This document shows positions 44,640 to 56,814 of a stretch of DNA of 64,000 nucleotides, piece after piece. Under the pieces are notes generated by a model that saw only the letters and a program-made list of their open reading frames with translations, had not been told where the DNA came from and made no database searches. Within the stretch, counting starts at the first letter, position 1; every line of letters starts with the position of its first letter. The stretch lies in NCBI GenBank assembly GCA_032433765.1, contig JAVIAB010000160.1, forward strand, positions 12,817,969 to 12,881,968, written 5' to 3'. The DNA comes from Megaustenia siamemsis. Lineage: Eukaryota; Mollusca; Gastropoda; Stylommatophora; Ariophantidae. The translations under genes and the position numbers were made by a program.

Positions 44640-44910
44640 CAGTAACTAACAATGGAGACTGCCAGAAAATGATGAAAATATTAGCTATAGCAACACAAAA
44701 ATTATAAGCCATGAAGAACATGTGGCACAATAACAGCAAGGCAGTAAAATTAAAATTACTAAGGACATGTATTTTCCTGACAGCAACATATGCTTGTGAA
44801 TCAGGGCAATTTTACAGACAGCAAGCAAATATAAATTAACTTGCTACAAAATTCTTAAGATACCTTGGTTAATGGGAAAAAAAAAAACAATGAAGACACA
44901 CTAAAAGATT
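44640..44910 (+). mobile_element. LINE-D, 5' part of a split copy
   Basis: Reads approximately AIATQKL, MKNMWHNNSKAVKLKLLRT and CIFLTATYACESG, then LTCYKILKIPWLMG. The reading stops at a 13-bp target ACACTAAAAGATT (44898-44910) and resumes at 45575. Confidence 0.7.
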
Positions 44911-45574
44911 GAGTTATTGAGTTATTTGCGGGTCATCATCATTGCACTCCGAACATGTCCATAGGTGCTCAGATCCCCTCCTCAGCAATTCCCTCAGTGT
45001 CCAGCGACTGACGACTCCAGTTCTATGTTGGTTGATAAGTCTTCTTACACGGCCACCAAGTTTCTCATTTCTGGCTGTGCCCATCTTAACTCCCATTTCC
45101 ATCATCCGAAGAAGCGACGTTGATCTGTGTTTGTCGAAGTCCTGTGCTCTTCCCACATCTCGGAGTGCATTGATGACGTCCGCCCGATCCATCGGTTGCC
45201 CGTCCTCAGCGCAGCTAGCCAACCTGTCCGCTCTCTCATTTCCCCGTACTCCCGCATGTCCAGGGACATAGACAAAGGTGACCTTACGTATTTGGATTTC
45301 TGCAACGACTCTACCCATTGCATGCGTACAAAGCCCGCCTCCACTTTTTTTATCATGCTCATCGAATCACTCAGTATACATGCGTGGATGTAGTCTTGTG
45401 ACTCTAACCATTTGTTCATCAATAGTTTTTACAGTGTTTCCGCGTGCTGCTGAGCAAGTTACTGGAGCTGGCCAGTTTATAACGTGGAACGGGTTCTAGG
45501 CCGTGCGACTGAGCAAGTGCACGTGAGTCTAGGCCATCCAAAGCAACAACATTCAGCGACGTTCATCTTTAAAG
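44911..45574 (-). mobile_element. LINE-H 3' end (RNase H), inserted in LINE-D with 13-bp TSD
   Basis: Antisense, noticeably more GC-rich insert flanked by ACACTAAAAGATT copies (44898-44910 and 45575-45587). On the - strand it reads ILSDSMSMIKKVEAG (RNase H Asp region). In the next frame, VTFVYVPGHAGVRGNERADR follows (conserved His and Asp), then a C-terminal GVVSRWTLRELLRRGSEHLW with a CxxC near the end. The 3' tail is AATAACTCAATAACTC. It is a 5'-truncated 0.66-kb insertion with at least one frameshift between the RNase H halves. Confidence 0.88.
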
Positions 45575-45868
45575 ACACTAAAAGATTTATACATTTAAAA
45601 GAACTGGCTTATAAACATGAAATTAAAACTCCATAGCCACATCAAAAGACACAGCAAACTCGGAACAACAATAATGGAAGCTATGGTTCCTGGGTGACAC
45701 ATCAAGGGCAGACCAGCAAGTAGATGTTTTCAAGACATCAATGGGACCTCCTTAAACATCATAACAGAAAAAGTGAGAGATCTTGCTAGAGGCAGAGAAT
45801 CTTTCAGATGTGCTGTGATGAATGTAACGTTCTGCAAAGTACATGCGACCTGATGATGGTATCATTTA
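45575..45868 (+). mobile_element. LINE-D, 3' part of the split copy
   Basis: Continues LINE-D: LKLHSHIKRHSKLGTTIMEA, PASRCFQDINGTSLNI and KVRDLARGRESFRCAVMNVT, then FCKVHAT*. It ends at CCTGATGATGG. Several frame breaks; the LINE was already old when LINE-H inserted. Confidence 0.75.
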
Positions 45869-48800
45869 TTATGTGTAGGTTTTCTTGTCATGCATGGTTT
45901 CACTATGTGGGGCACACAGAATATGTGAAATTGAAGTAATTTTTCCGTGTGAATATTTTAGTAGAATAGTGTACATAAAATAGTTTTCACAAAATTTACA
46001 CCTTCTGGTGGGCAATATCTATTTTGTAACGATAAATGTTTTCTTTGAAATTGAAGATGTAACTTGTTCCGGTCCTGGTCCTGAATGTACATAAGAAGTG
46101 CATGTACATTTGACATTTCAGAAATAATACAAATGAGCTAAACAATCTCCGGTGCCAGTTTTAAGAATCCTGTGTTGTTCAAGAACAAATTTTATACATT
46201 TGGGAAGTTATACATGGATCCACGTAAACAGTACACATTTGGAAAATAAACGTGGACCCATCCAAATATTTAGAATGTAAAGTAAGCCAGATGGGGATTA
46301 TATTTAAATATACACACATTTAAATCAACTGTACATTTTATGGGCGATGATCACACTAAACAGACAAAGAAAGGTTGCAAACTTCTCAAGTATATTTCTT
46401 GGCCTTTTGATCAACACTAAAGTGTAATCAGGATTAAACTCTCAAGAAGCTAGCATGCCAGCAATAACAACAATGAGACAATGCTGAATCCATAAAGTTT
46501 ATTTTGTTCTGGTAGTCCATGTTTACAATTCATCTTTATATCAATGACAGTTAAGAAACCATCCCAAAACATTTTAACTCCCTTTACAGTGACCACAAAT
46601 TAGGAGCAATTCCTCAAAGGTGGATAAGTTTTTAACTATGACTTAAGCTAATATTATAAATGAACACCAACAATATAATGTCATTGGGTATGTGTACGTG
46701 TGTTAAGCTAGACTCCACTGTTTAGTAATTTCTAATTTCCAAAATTACCCTTAGCTCCGCTGTAAAGGGGTTAATAGCAAATTATACACTGCCACTTACA
46801 TTATGGCATTTTTTAATCAATAACAAAAATCAATAATTTATCAGACATCTTTAACAACAATTACATGTTTAGTTATTATACAAATAATCATAAAGTATGG
46901 CAGAGATTTCTACTTGCAAATCATCTTATAAATGGTAAATCATCTGTATGAGATTTTGAGAATTTCCTCCAAAAAGGCCTTAGTGAAACAACAAAATATT
47001 TAAACACAAGGATGGCAGAGGCTGAATTTGGTAATAGAAGGAAAGCTTAGTATAAGATGCTGGTAGCATACTGTAGAGACTAGAACATTTCTCAGCTTTA
47101 CCTTTGAAATAATCATTATGTTTATTCAAATTGTGCCACTTCAAACTTTCATGAATGCCTGCAACGTCTAGACAAAGGTTCTTCTACAATGCATTTTCAC
47201 TGACATCCAATTATAACATAGCTTTGATTAACTGTTATGACTTCTTTCGGACCCCCTGACAAGTACTGCAGTAAAAGTTATGCTCACTTGCTTCATCTGT
47301 TTTGGTAAAGGATGCCCTATAACATAACAATGCACTAATGGAGGGAAAGCACTAAACTTTACTGCACTGGGCCACATCAGCCTCAGGACAGGAAAGACTC
47401 AGGTTCAAAACCCACCAGAAGCGCTGGTGATTTTTTAAAAACATCCTCATGACATTACCCTCCCCTGATCTCTTGGGTAGTGAGATCCTACGTCTAGCTC
47501 TTGGATTATGGCAATAAACAGGAATCCTGTGAGCACATGCACACGCTAGAGAACCCTTGGCAATTAAAATAGAAAAGAGTGGGCCATAGATACGGCAGCT
47601 GCTGGGCAAAATTGCCAACAGAAATCTCACCTACAAAAAACTGTTATGAATAAAACTTAATAGTCCAATCCAAAAAACCTTTCAAGTAAAAGACACACTA
47701 CAGTAATCAGTTCATCTTGATGATCGCTCTGTTAACTGCCATCTATTCATAATTTCTTTGTTAATGATAAAGCTGTATCCGTTAGATTCTCTTTGTTTAT
47801 GTTTAAAAGTATCTACACATTATATATGTATCATTTGGGCATTCTGGCAGTGTCCAGCACTTTAATCTCCTGTCTAATGACTCAGCACAGTCAATTTATA
47901 GCACCAAGACCAGTCCTTCAGCATTCAGAATTGAATCAGCAGCAGATATTTATTATGATGGCAAACATGTTACTGCTCATGAATTTGGGCTCAGTTTGTG
48001 GCATAATCTGACCAGGGTTCATTGGAAGAGCTCAACTTGAATATGTGGCCCACATTTTATCATCCTTTTCTGATAGGACTAAGCAATTCCACCTCACTTA
48101 CCTTAGATTTTTGTATTTAATCTGGTTGCTCCATATGGGCATATCACATAGGGAATTTAAAGCATGAGATGTGCACGATAACCTCAAGCATACGTTGCCT
48201 CCCCTCCTGGTTATCACCACTTGAGTGATCAAATGTCTACCTTCACATATCTGATAATGTTCAGTGCCACCAAGAGCCTGCTATTTCAGCACACACAAAA
48301 ATGAAATAACAATAAACAGTTATCATAGCCTATATTTTACTCATTTCAAATAATTAAGAGAGGGGTTCCTAAATTGATAATATGTCATGTCAGACCAGGA
48401 GAATGTTAGTTTAAATCATGATAGGGGTCAAAAAGTTTTTCTATCGGGGGGGGGGGAATTAAAAATTTAAAACTCTGACTAGAATACATCGTGGCAAATG
48501 CACTGGACAAACAGCCTTTACTCTCCGCCTCTCTTGGCAGACACCAGAAATAAGATAAATGTAAAGATCATATTTTTCTCTCTAACAGCACATTTAACAA
48601 CTGTTCAAACATTTCAGTTGTTTTGAACATATCTCATTCGTGGTTATATTTCTGATGTAATCCAAAACATTTGACTGCATTAGCAAGTAGGGTTCTGTCA
48701 TCAATAATAGGTTATAGAAGCACAAAGTGTCCAGGAGGTGCCTAATTTTAAAAAAAAAAAGGTAGGGTGATGTCTATGTGCCAAGTGGCTAAAAACATGT

Positions 48801-50466
48801 CTAAAAGGATAATTCAAAGCAGATATGCACCAATACTAAAGCGTCTGGGACAACTGTCTCTAATGAATTATATTTCATATTAGCCTGTGTGGCATGATGA
48901 TCCTATGTTGAACTTGATACCAAACGAGGGCATTACTGTTCATGATTTATTTTCTGATTATAACAAGGGAGATAATGAATCATGTTAAAGCACTAAAATG
49001 GCAATTCATAAATGTATTACTATTACACAGTTTATTTTTTCACAAATATACTTCACTTGTTTCTGTATCATACAAAGAATATATGTAAAAACATTACATG
49101 CAACTAAAAAAAATGGGTCATTCTGAAGTAATACACAGAACAATCACAGCTTTAATCATACACAAAAGAAAATTAAAATATTTAATTCTTCTACCACCCT
49201 ATCACAGTGACATGTAAAGATTCACTGATAAAAGTACAAAACATGTCCTAAGCATCATATCAATGCTAGCTGCTGCTCATGTAAACTGCACACAAAGGTA
49301 GGACTTGAGATGGTGAAGGATAAGACTGGTTGGAAAAACGATTTTAAAAGAATGAGACCAACCCCAATATGATTGTTAAAAAAGATTGATTAAATTTTCA
49401 AGAAAAAATCAACTTAGTCCTCCACCATACTATGAAATCAAAGACAAGAAACTATTTTCAACAAAAAGTGTCACAAACAACTTACAAATGTGGCTTTAAT
49501 TGTGGGTAATTTAAACAGTATGAACAAATAATACAACCAAAAAGTACTGATTCAGCATGTCTTATTAGAACATTCCAGAAATCCATTATAGCTTAACCCC
49601 TTAAAAAAAATTAACCACATGAAACAACATTCATTTGAGTAGGCTGCAGAGTTCCATTTCCACATCATTGAGGGGTGTTTGAATATGGAAAAATGTCAAA
49701 CTTTGAGGAATTTTTATTTTGATACAATAAATTTTACGAAGGTGTCATCATCTAGAGTTAATCATCTCACATACAACACTTAATAATCACTTGATATTAA
49801 ATCAAACATTTCAAATCATTATATTCTTATGAAAAATTAGAAATACCTTTTCAAATGCCTAACACCAGATAATGTGAAAAAATCTTCTTTCTTTGGGACC
49901 AGACAGATTGAACATCCTAAATGGAACAAAACAGTCCACACAAATATAGATACCACTGGGTGGCATTGAGCTAAAGAGCAAGATCCCACATGCTGATATG
50001 CCAATAACAAATCTACCAACATATATTTTATTATGTGCTCCAGGTATTATGAAATTCTGAAATAACGCAAATTCCTTCTTTCAATTCTGTTTTCTAAACA
50101 ATGTGGAAGCCACCATCGTTTACTTCTATTCAAACAATTTTATTTACCTAAAAATGACTCCTTCAAAGGGAGTCCTTGTGTGTTGTACAGTAATTTTCAA
50201 AAACAGATGTGAAAGCTTTGAAATCACAGAAACTACACCACTGTTAGCTCTGGGTAAATCTTACACTAAAAAAGTGAAATAATCAAAAAGAGCTCTCATG
50301 ACAGCAATGTATCCTTTCACACAAACAAAAAGAACAATACAACTTCTAAAACAATCTATACAAAGCTGGAAAATGGTAAACCACATCATCAGCAGCTAGC
50401 AAGCCATTCATTCTTCATCAAACTTACTTGGATTAAACATTCATACTCAACAGAAAGCATAATATC
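45869..50466 (-). other. Region downstream of gene 2, possibly a long 3' UTR
   Basis: 4.6 kb with no coding signal and few repeats. It directly follows the gene 2 stop codon. AATAAA-type words on the - strand occur repeatedly, for example at TTTATT near 46498-46503. A very long 3' UTR is possible but unproven. A divergent SINE lies at 47340-47640. Confidence 0.35.
47340..47642 (+). mobile_element. tRNA-derived SINE, divergent
   Basis: A GGTTCAAAACCCACC B-box-like head at about 47402, then a body co-linear with 41275-41660 (GAATCCTGTGAGCACATGCA, AGAACCCTTGG, GCTGGGCAAAATTG). Confidence 0.5.
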
Positions 50467-50580
50467 TTAATACAACCGGCTCTTCTTAAGAGTATCCATA
50501 TATTGTCCTTCTCGACCTTGCGACTGTTGGCCTGTTAGGTTTGAATTGTCTGGACCACGCTTCTGGCCTGACATGGACAT
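50467..50580 (-). CDS. Gene 2 last exon: C-terminus ending KKSRLY
   Basis: The - strand acceptor CACTGTTTCAG is followed at 50580 by MSMSGQKRGPDNSNLTGQQS, then QGREGQYMDTLKKSRLY and TAA at 50469-50467. The exon is phase 0. It joins the donor AAATTT|GTGAGT at 54002, also phase 0, giving ...SPSKF-MSMSGQKRG. The tail is hydrophilic and basic. The 3.4-kb intron between holds an antisense RTE-like LINE and a GT/AT/AC palindrome. The protein family is not recognised; an RNA-binding or RNP-type low-complexity protein is my guess from composition. Confidence 0.82.
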   Translation of the reverse strand: MSMSGQKRGPDNSNLTGQQSQGREGQYMDTLKKSRLY

Positions 50581-50709
50581 CTGAAACAGTGTCAATAATA
50601 AACCACAGTAATCACATATGGTAACAAAGGACCAAATTTGTTTAGTTATAGTGATAAACGAACAACAGAAACAGCAGAGAAAACATACAAATTAACCAGC
50701 ATCAAGTTG

Positions 50710-50816
<107 letters not shown>

Positions 50817-51260
50817 AAACATAGCATGCACATAAGAGTCCACAAAAAATGTATAAACATTTCAGCAAAAGAACATATATTGCGGAGTCTGTATGTACAT
50901 CATATACCTTTATTTCTTATATCAAGGAACCATAGGATTTTTATCAGTGTCTTACATACAATACAACATACTATTATATTATATGCCTGAAAAACATGGA
51001 CACTCATAGTTGATCTTGAAAGAACACAGGCTCTAGAAATCTGATAGTATATAAATCTTGTCATAGCTTATTCAGATCATATCACCCATGTAGGAGTGTG
51101 CAACAGAATACAAAGATCCACAGGACCAATTAAAGACTTACTATTTACAGTAAAAGAACAACAATTAACCATAGATTACAAGTGTCATAAAAATTACAGC
51201 TTCAAAACACACATTTTTCCAAATCTGACAATTTGCTGTTGCAATTTGTAGTTAAACATC

Positions 51261-51345
51261 TCCCCCCCCCCCCCCCCATTTCTTCAGGTGACCCCCGAGT
51301 GTTGGATTTGTTTCTATAGATGCAGTATCTCCCCCCCCCCCCCCC
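51261..51345. repeat. Two long C-tracts (C16 and C15)
   Basis: C16 at 51262-51277 and C15 at 51331-51345, 53 bp apart, in the gene 2 last intron (G-tracts on the transcribed strand of gene 2). Confidence 0.9.
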
Positions 51346-51674
51346 ACACACACTTTGTGAAGTATGATCTTGTATACTACGGCGGAGAGGGGGAAATGTC
51401 ACCAATTTTTTTTCTGGCTGTGACCAGGGAACTTTCCTCTGTCATTGCTGACATCAAAACAATCCTTTGTAACTCAGTAAACAAAGCTAAGAGGCAGTTG
51501 AACATATTGGTGGACTTACAGCGATTGTAACACATCCAGGCCAAAAGGTAAACTCAGGTCATAAATCAACCTGAGCCAGGGAATCTGATGTCTTGCCTAA
51601 TGTGAACACACAACTGTGTATCAAAAGTTCAGAGAAAACACTATGTTTAGAGCACCTATGAAGATCATTAGAAA

Positions 51675-53475
51675 ATGAAAGAAAGAAAGAACAAGAAAGC
51701 AGACATACATAAAAGCAAAACGAGAAGTAATAAAGCCAAGACACAGGAAGCTTACACAGAGGTGAACAAAGAAGTGAGAAGATGCATTAAAAGGGATAAG
51801 AGGAAATATATAGATGAACTAGCTAAAAAGGCAGAGGAAGCAGCAAATAAAGGGAATATGAAAGAACTGTACAACAGCACAAAGAAATTAAGTGCAAAAT
51901 ACAAACAGATCAATGCCTTTATTAAAGGTAAAAAAGGAAGTCTGCTTAGTAATATAAGGGAACAAATGGAGAGACGGAAAGAGCACTTTGAAGAACTTTT
52001 GAACTGACCCGGCTCAAATAATCCTTGAGATATACTACCAGCAGAAGTAGAGTTACACGTTAACTGTGGAAAACCAAGTAAAGAAGAAATAATGAAAGTC
52101 ATCAAGCTATTAAAAAATGGTAAAGCCACAGGATCAGATGAAATTCTTTTGGAAGCCATCAAAGCAGATATTAACACCTCTACCAAGATGTTACATAATC
52201 TATTAGAAAAAATGTGGGAGAGGGCAGAAATACATAAGGACTGGAAAGAAGGTTATATGATCAAACTACCAAAGAAAGGAAGTTTACAGGAGTGCACAAA
52301 TTATAGGGGAATTATGCTACTATCAGTGCCAGGAAAAATAAGCAGAATCACTCTTGAGCGACTAAAAGAGGCCATAGAGAAACATTTGAGAGATGAACAA
52401 GCAGGTTTTAGGAAGAACAGATCATGTGCTGATCAAATAACTACTCTACATATAATAGTTGAACAAAGTTTAGAACTACAGCCCCCACTTTAAAGGCATT
52501 TGATAGTTTAAACAGAGGAATGCTTTGGAAGTTGCTGAGTCATTACGGAATTCCCATAAAGTTTATTAACCTGCTAAAAGCAATATATGAAGGAATGAAA
52601 TGTAGTGTGGTGCATGAAGAGCAGCTTACAGAAGCATTTGAAATAAGAACAGGAGTAAGGTTGCCTTCTATTTCCATTTCTCTTTCTACTGGCCATAGAT
52701 TGGATTGTGAGAATAAGTCAAAACAACAGAAATGGAATCCAGTGGTCACTGACCAACTTAATAAGGATAAAATGAGCATACTTGATAAGAGAACACAACA
52801 GCTAGGACTGAACATTAATAGAGATAAGACCAACATTGTGAGAATTAATACAGTTGGCAATAACCAACTAAAACTAGGAGAAATATCTCTATTAGACGTA
52901 CAATCTTACATATATCTGGACAGTAATATAGATAAAGAGGGAGGAACAGAAAATGATACCAAAATAAGGATATCAAAAGCAAGAGGAGCTTTTGTTGCAC
53001 TGGGAAACATATGGAAGTCCAAAGAAATTAGGTTAAACCAATTGTTAAGTCAGTCCTATTATATGGCTGTGAAACATGGAGAACAACAAAATTGACAATC
53101 ATGAAGATACAGACTTTCATTAATGGATGCTTACATAGAATAAAAGGATGGAAATGGCAGGACAAAATCACTAACATAGAATTATGGAAATGTACCAGTC
53201 AAACACCAGTGGATAAAGAGATACAGCGAAGATGATGGCGCTAGATAGGACACACTGAGAGTATTACACAACAGGCCCTTTTTTGGAATCCCCAGGGGAA
53301 AAGACAAAGAGGATGACCAAGAAATTCTTGGAGAAGACAGACAGAAGCAGAGATGAAGAAGACAGGGAAGACATGGAATGATCTTAAAAGAATGGCAAAA
53401 AACAGAACGACTTAGAAAGTGTTTGTTGAAGTCCTATGCTCCACAGGGAGCTGGAAGGTAGAAGAAGAATTTTTA
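51675..53475 (+). mobile_element. LINE-E (RTE-like) reverse transcriptase, catalytic box deleted
   Basis: Longest LINE in the window, antisense within the gene 2 intron. 51675-52007: MKERKNKKADIHKSKTR to EHFEELLN, the linker before the RT. 52092-52493: KLLKNGKATGSDEILLEAIK (RT entry), YRGIMLLSVPGKI and EQAGFRKNRSCADQI, then a stop. 52520-53095: MLWKLLSHYGIPIKFINLLK, then FEIRTGVR. After frame breaks comes the AIDWIVR...QWSLTNL region, jumping straight to DKMSILDKRTQQLGLNINRD. The FADD segment that family members carry between these points is absent. 53040-53460: YGCETWRTT, WNPQGKRQRG and EAEMKKTGKTWNDLKRMAKN. Dead. Confidence 0.88.
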
Positions 53476-54001
53476 CTACGGTATTGTAAATACATTAGTC
53501 ACAAATAAGTATCATAATTAAGGATTTAAATGATCAATATATAGTAAATTTAAAAACCAGAATGAATAAAGTAGATTTTGTTTGTAAAAAGACAAGAATT
53601 ATTTCCAAGATAACATTTTAGAAATTCCCTTATAAATTACAAATAGGGATATATTTTAAATGCTGAATTATAATCTAACACAAGAATGCTAAGACAGAAT
53701 GGAACATAAATGCTTTCAATAAATTAAATTTCTTATATTGATATATTCACAGAACAACTGAAAGTTTAAGAATAGCCCTAACAGATTGATTTGAAAGTTC
53801 AAACTATAATCTCAACTACAAAAAGGAAAGAATATCCTAAATAATAGTAAAAAAAGAATATCCTGAATAACAGACAAAAGTATGTAATTAGCAGCAGAAA
53901 AAAAAATATATACACCAAATATTTCTAAAAATGGCACAAAAAAAGTATTATTTTTAATATATACTTTCAAAACATGAATCTGTCTACACCTAACTACTCA
54001 C

Positions 54002-55165
54002 AAATTTTGATGGTGATGGCAGAAGTCCTGCTGTGGATGAACTCTTCCCAATCCCTGTATAGTAAGCAGTGTTATCTCTGGCAGACATTGCTCCAAATGA
54101 TCCGCCGCTGCCAGAAGACATGCTACCTCCAAAGTTAGTGTTACCTTCGCTTCCCATAGCAGACCTGCCAGTGCCTCCCATTCCACCTCCAATGTTATAA
54201 GCATCTGCCATGCTCATCATGGAACCACTATTTGAGCTGTTGCCCATGCCTCCGCTACCCATACTCTCACCTCCCATGTTTCCACCACTTCTCATTCCTC
54301 CACTGCCTCCCATAAAGCCACTGCTAAAGCCTCCACTCTTGTCCAACAGTCCACTGCCCATACCTCCACCTCCCATCATATTGCTACCTCCCATTCCTCC
54401 ACCACCCATCATATTGCTACCGCCCATCCCTCCACCTCCCATCATATTGCTACCTCCCATTCCTCCACCTCCCATCATATTGCTACCTCCCATTCCTCCA
54501 CCACCCATCATATTGTTGCCACCCATTCCTCCACCTCCCATCATATTGTTACCGCCCATTCCTCCACTTCCCATCATATTGTTTTCCTTCTGATCTCTAC
54601 CCATGCCTCCACCAACTCCCCCACTCCCCATGGCTGAATTGTCCATGCCCCCACTACCCATGTAAGTTTGGCCCATGCCACTACTTCCCATATTCCCACT
54701 CTCAGCTCCTCTGTTTCCCATTGCCCCATTACCCATATAACCACCACTCATTCCGGTATTTCCCATACCCCCACTATCTACACTCCCACTTCCCATGTAA
54801 CTACTACCCATTCCTCCATTTCCCATATAACCACCTCCCATTTCACCACCATCCATTCCTGTCCCTCCACCCATTCCCATATAACCACCACCCATCCCTC
54901 CATTTCCCATATAACCACCGCCCATCCCTCCACTCCCCATGGCATTACTGTTGCCCATATCATTATTTGCCATCCCACTGCCCCCCATTTTATTACCTAC
55001 ATTACTGCTATAGCTCCCAGACACATCATAAGAATTATAATTATTTCCTGTGTCATTCATCCCCCCATATCCATAACCCATCCCTGACATATAACTATCA
55101 CTTCCATATTTTGCACTATCTTGGACTTGACCACTATTGTCTCCTTTGCCATACATCTGACCATC
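54002..55165 (-). CDS. Gene 2 large exon: Gly/Met-rich prion-like region
   Basis: 1164 nt (388 codons), phase 0 at both ends. The - strand acceptor CTCCTTTCGTAG is followed at 55165 by DGQMYGKGDNSGQVQDSAKY. The donor AAATTT|GTGAGT lies just below 54002. Low complexity of G, M, N, S and Y: GYGYGGMNDTGNNYNSYD, many GGMGGGYMGNG units, and seven perfect or near-perfect 11-residue repeats MMGGGGMGGSN (about 54350-54590). It ends SSSTAGLLPSPSKF. If the donor is not used, translation continues VSS and stops at 53992-53990. No globular domain. The composition is that of RNA-granule or RNP proteins; this is inference. The neighbouring exons have similar Tyr/Gly/Asn content. Confidence 0.88.
54345..54595 (-). 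repeat. 33-bp coding repeat, about 7 units
   Basis: In-frame 33-bp repeats within the gene 2 large exon, encoding MMGGGGMGG(S/N)N. Two units are identical to neighbours, with SN and NN variants clustered, indicating recent copy-number change. Confidence 0.9.
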
Positions 55166-55793
55166 CTACGAAAGGAGAACAAAGAAACATCTTAAATTAA
55201 TGACAAGATCTATTTTCACCATAACATGCAGTAGATGCCAAAATAACATATATAAGTGAACAAAAAGACAGAAAATATTTTTTTGTAGAAAAGAAATGTT
55301 ATTTCTGTGTTGAAGCACGGCAACATATAAAATTCAGTTGTTTCTTGCTGATCAGTGGTCAACACACTTTATAGTATCTTTTAGGGCAACAACAAAATTT
55401 CTTTATTTTGTTCAGTCTGCAGCCATCCTTCAGAGTCCCTGAAATCTGGCTCAGTTTGTATTACTACCTTCACTGTTCCCTACTAAATTGTCTAACATTT
55501 TTTAACTTTTCATCTGGAGTCCAAAATGTGCTGATTCTTGTGATAGTTTCTGAATACCCTATAAGCATGTGGCCTATCCAACACATTTCCAATGTCTGCC
55601 TATTATCACAGTGTACATAATGATACATTCTGACAGATCGTAATTTGTCAAAATTGTGATTGCTCATACTATCTATAGCTTGCTGTGTCAAACTCTTTAT
55701 CAGTGACAATTCTGAATCAGCATTTCAAAACTGTACCAGTCTCCTTTATATGTCCAAATATTTGGTAAGTCTAATTGTTATCTTATATTTGTA
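55166..55793 (-). other. Gene 2 intron, no gene seen
   Basis: Nothing beyond the splice acceptor. Confidence 0.5.
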
Positions 55794-56197
55794 CAGCATG
55801 TCCCTAAAGTCTGGACACACAGACAAAAATAAGTAGAGATTGGCTGAATGACAATTTCCCTAACTGGATTGGAAGATGTGGAGTAGTCACCTCGTTAACC
55901 TGACCATAGCACCCTTGGCTTGTTTTTCAGGGGTATGCTAAAGGAGATATACCCAACGAAAATCACAGATGTAACACGCTTGACTGAATGCACAAAGCAT
56001 GAATGTGCTTAAACGTATGGCTATGTGGATTTATTACATTGAATTCATGTCAATTTTACAAAGTGCAACAACCAGCATTGCAATTGATGGAGATGATATT
56101 GATATTATTTAATATTCAAATTTAATAAAAATGTTAATAAATTTCATTTCTTGAAAATATGTATTTTTTCCTGTGACCAGACTTTAGGGATACCATG
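55794..56197. mobile_element. Mariner/Tc1-derived MITE, 404 bp
   Basis: Ends match: left CAGCATGTCCCTAAAGTCTG, right reverse-complement CATGGTATCCCTAAAGTCTG, with TA on both flanks (55792-55793, 56198-56199). The inside keeps a transposase C-terminal scrap (GVCWRRY, PTKITDVTRL-like readings, frame-broken). It is therefore an internally deleted Tc1/mariner copy. Lies in a gene 2 intron. Confidence 0.78.
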
Positions 56198-56814
56198 TAG
56201 AATGACATGCATTAGGAAAAGAAAATGGTACTCGCAGTATGCAGTATCTGCTACACCTACGTAATTTTTGGTCCAGATTATGCCATGTGGTCAGTAATGA
56301 GTGATATATTCAAGACACTTGTTTTTTCACTCATCTTCTCATACTGTATGCTCATAGTTTTCCTCAACTTTATACTAATGCTTTTAATCTTTTCTTTTAT
56401 AAATATTTTTTATGTAAAAGCAGAAAGCGATATTGCACTTAATAAAGGACACGCAGATGTGTCCATGGTGGGTTTAATTAAAAACTGAGGTTGTAGGCCA
56501 AGGTCTTCAGACTGTTGTGTGCGAAATATTTAAAAAAAAACATACTACCAGACTGTGTGTGTGGACAGACACTGGGTCAACATTAAGATGTGGGTGTAAA
56601 GAAATATTTATTAACAGAAATATTGGCGGACAGACACATAGACAGGTAAAAAGAATTGCCCAGTATACAAAAACACTCACTCTCAGACCCCCATGAGGAA
56701 ACAGCAGTGAGCAACAACGAACAGAGACACAAACCATAAAGTTTAGCAGAGAAGGGTAGAGATAAGCACAGAATAGTGATAACAAGCAAAATTAGCAGGG
56801 AGCAATTAGTAAGT
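56198..56814 (-). other. Gene 2 intron, no gene seen
   Basis: The hydrophobic ORF 56225-56488 (+) is AT-driven and not supported. Confidence 0.45.

Noticed and set aside
45102..45422. Stand-alone protein gene in the GC-richer block
   Set aside because: RNase H and zinc-knuckle motifs, a TSD and a repeat tail show that it is a truncated LINE insertion.
54210..55200. Pro/His/Thr-rich + strand ORFs opposite gene 2
   Set aside because: Antisense shadows of the Gly/Met-rich exon, whose splice sites and phases fit the - strand.
56225..56488. 87-residue hydrophobic ORF resembling a membrane protein
   Set aside because: AT-rich chance ORF starting at a non-standard codon within an intron; no homology or splice support seen.
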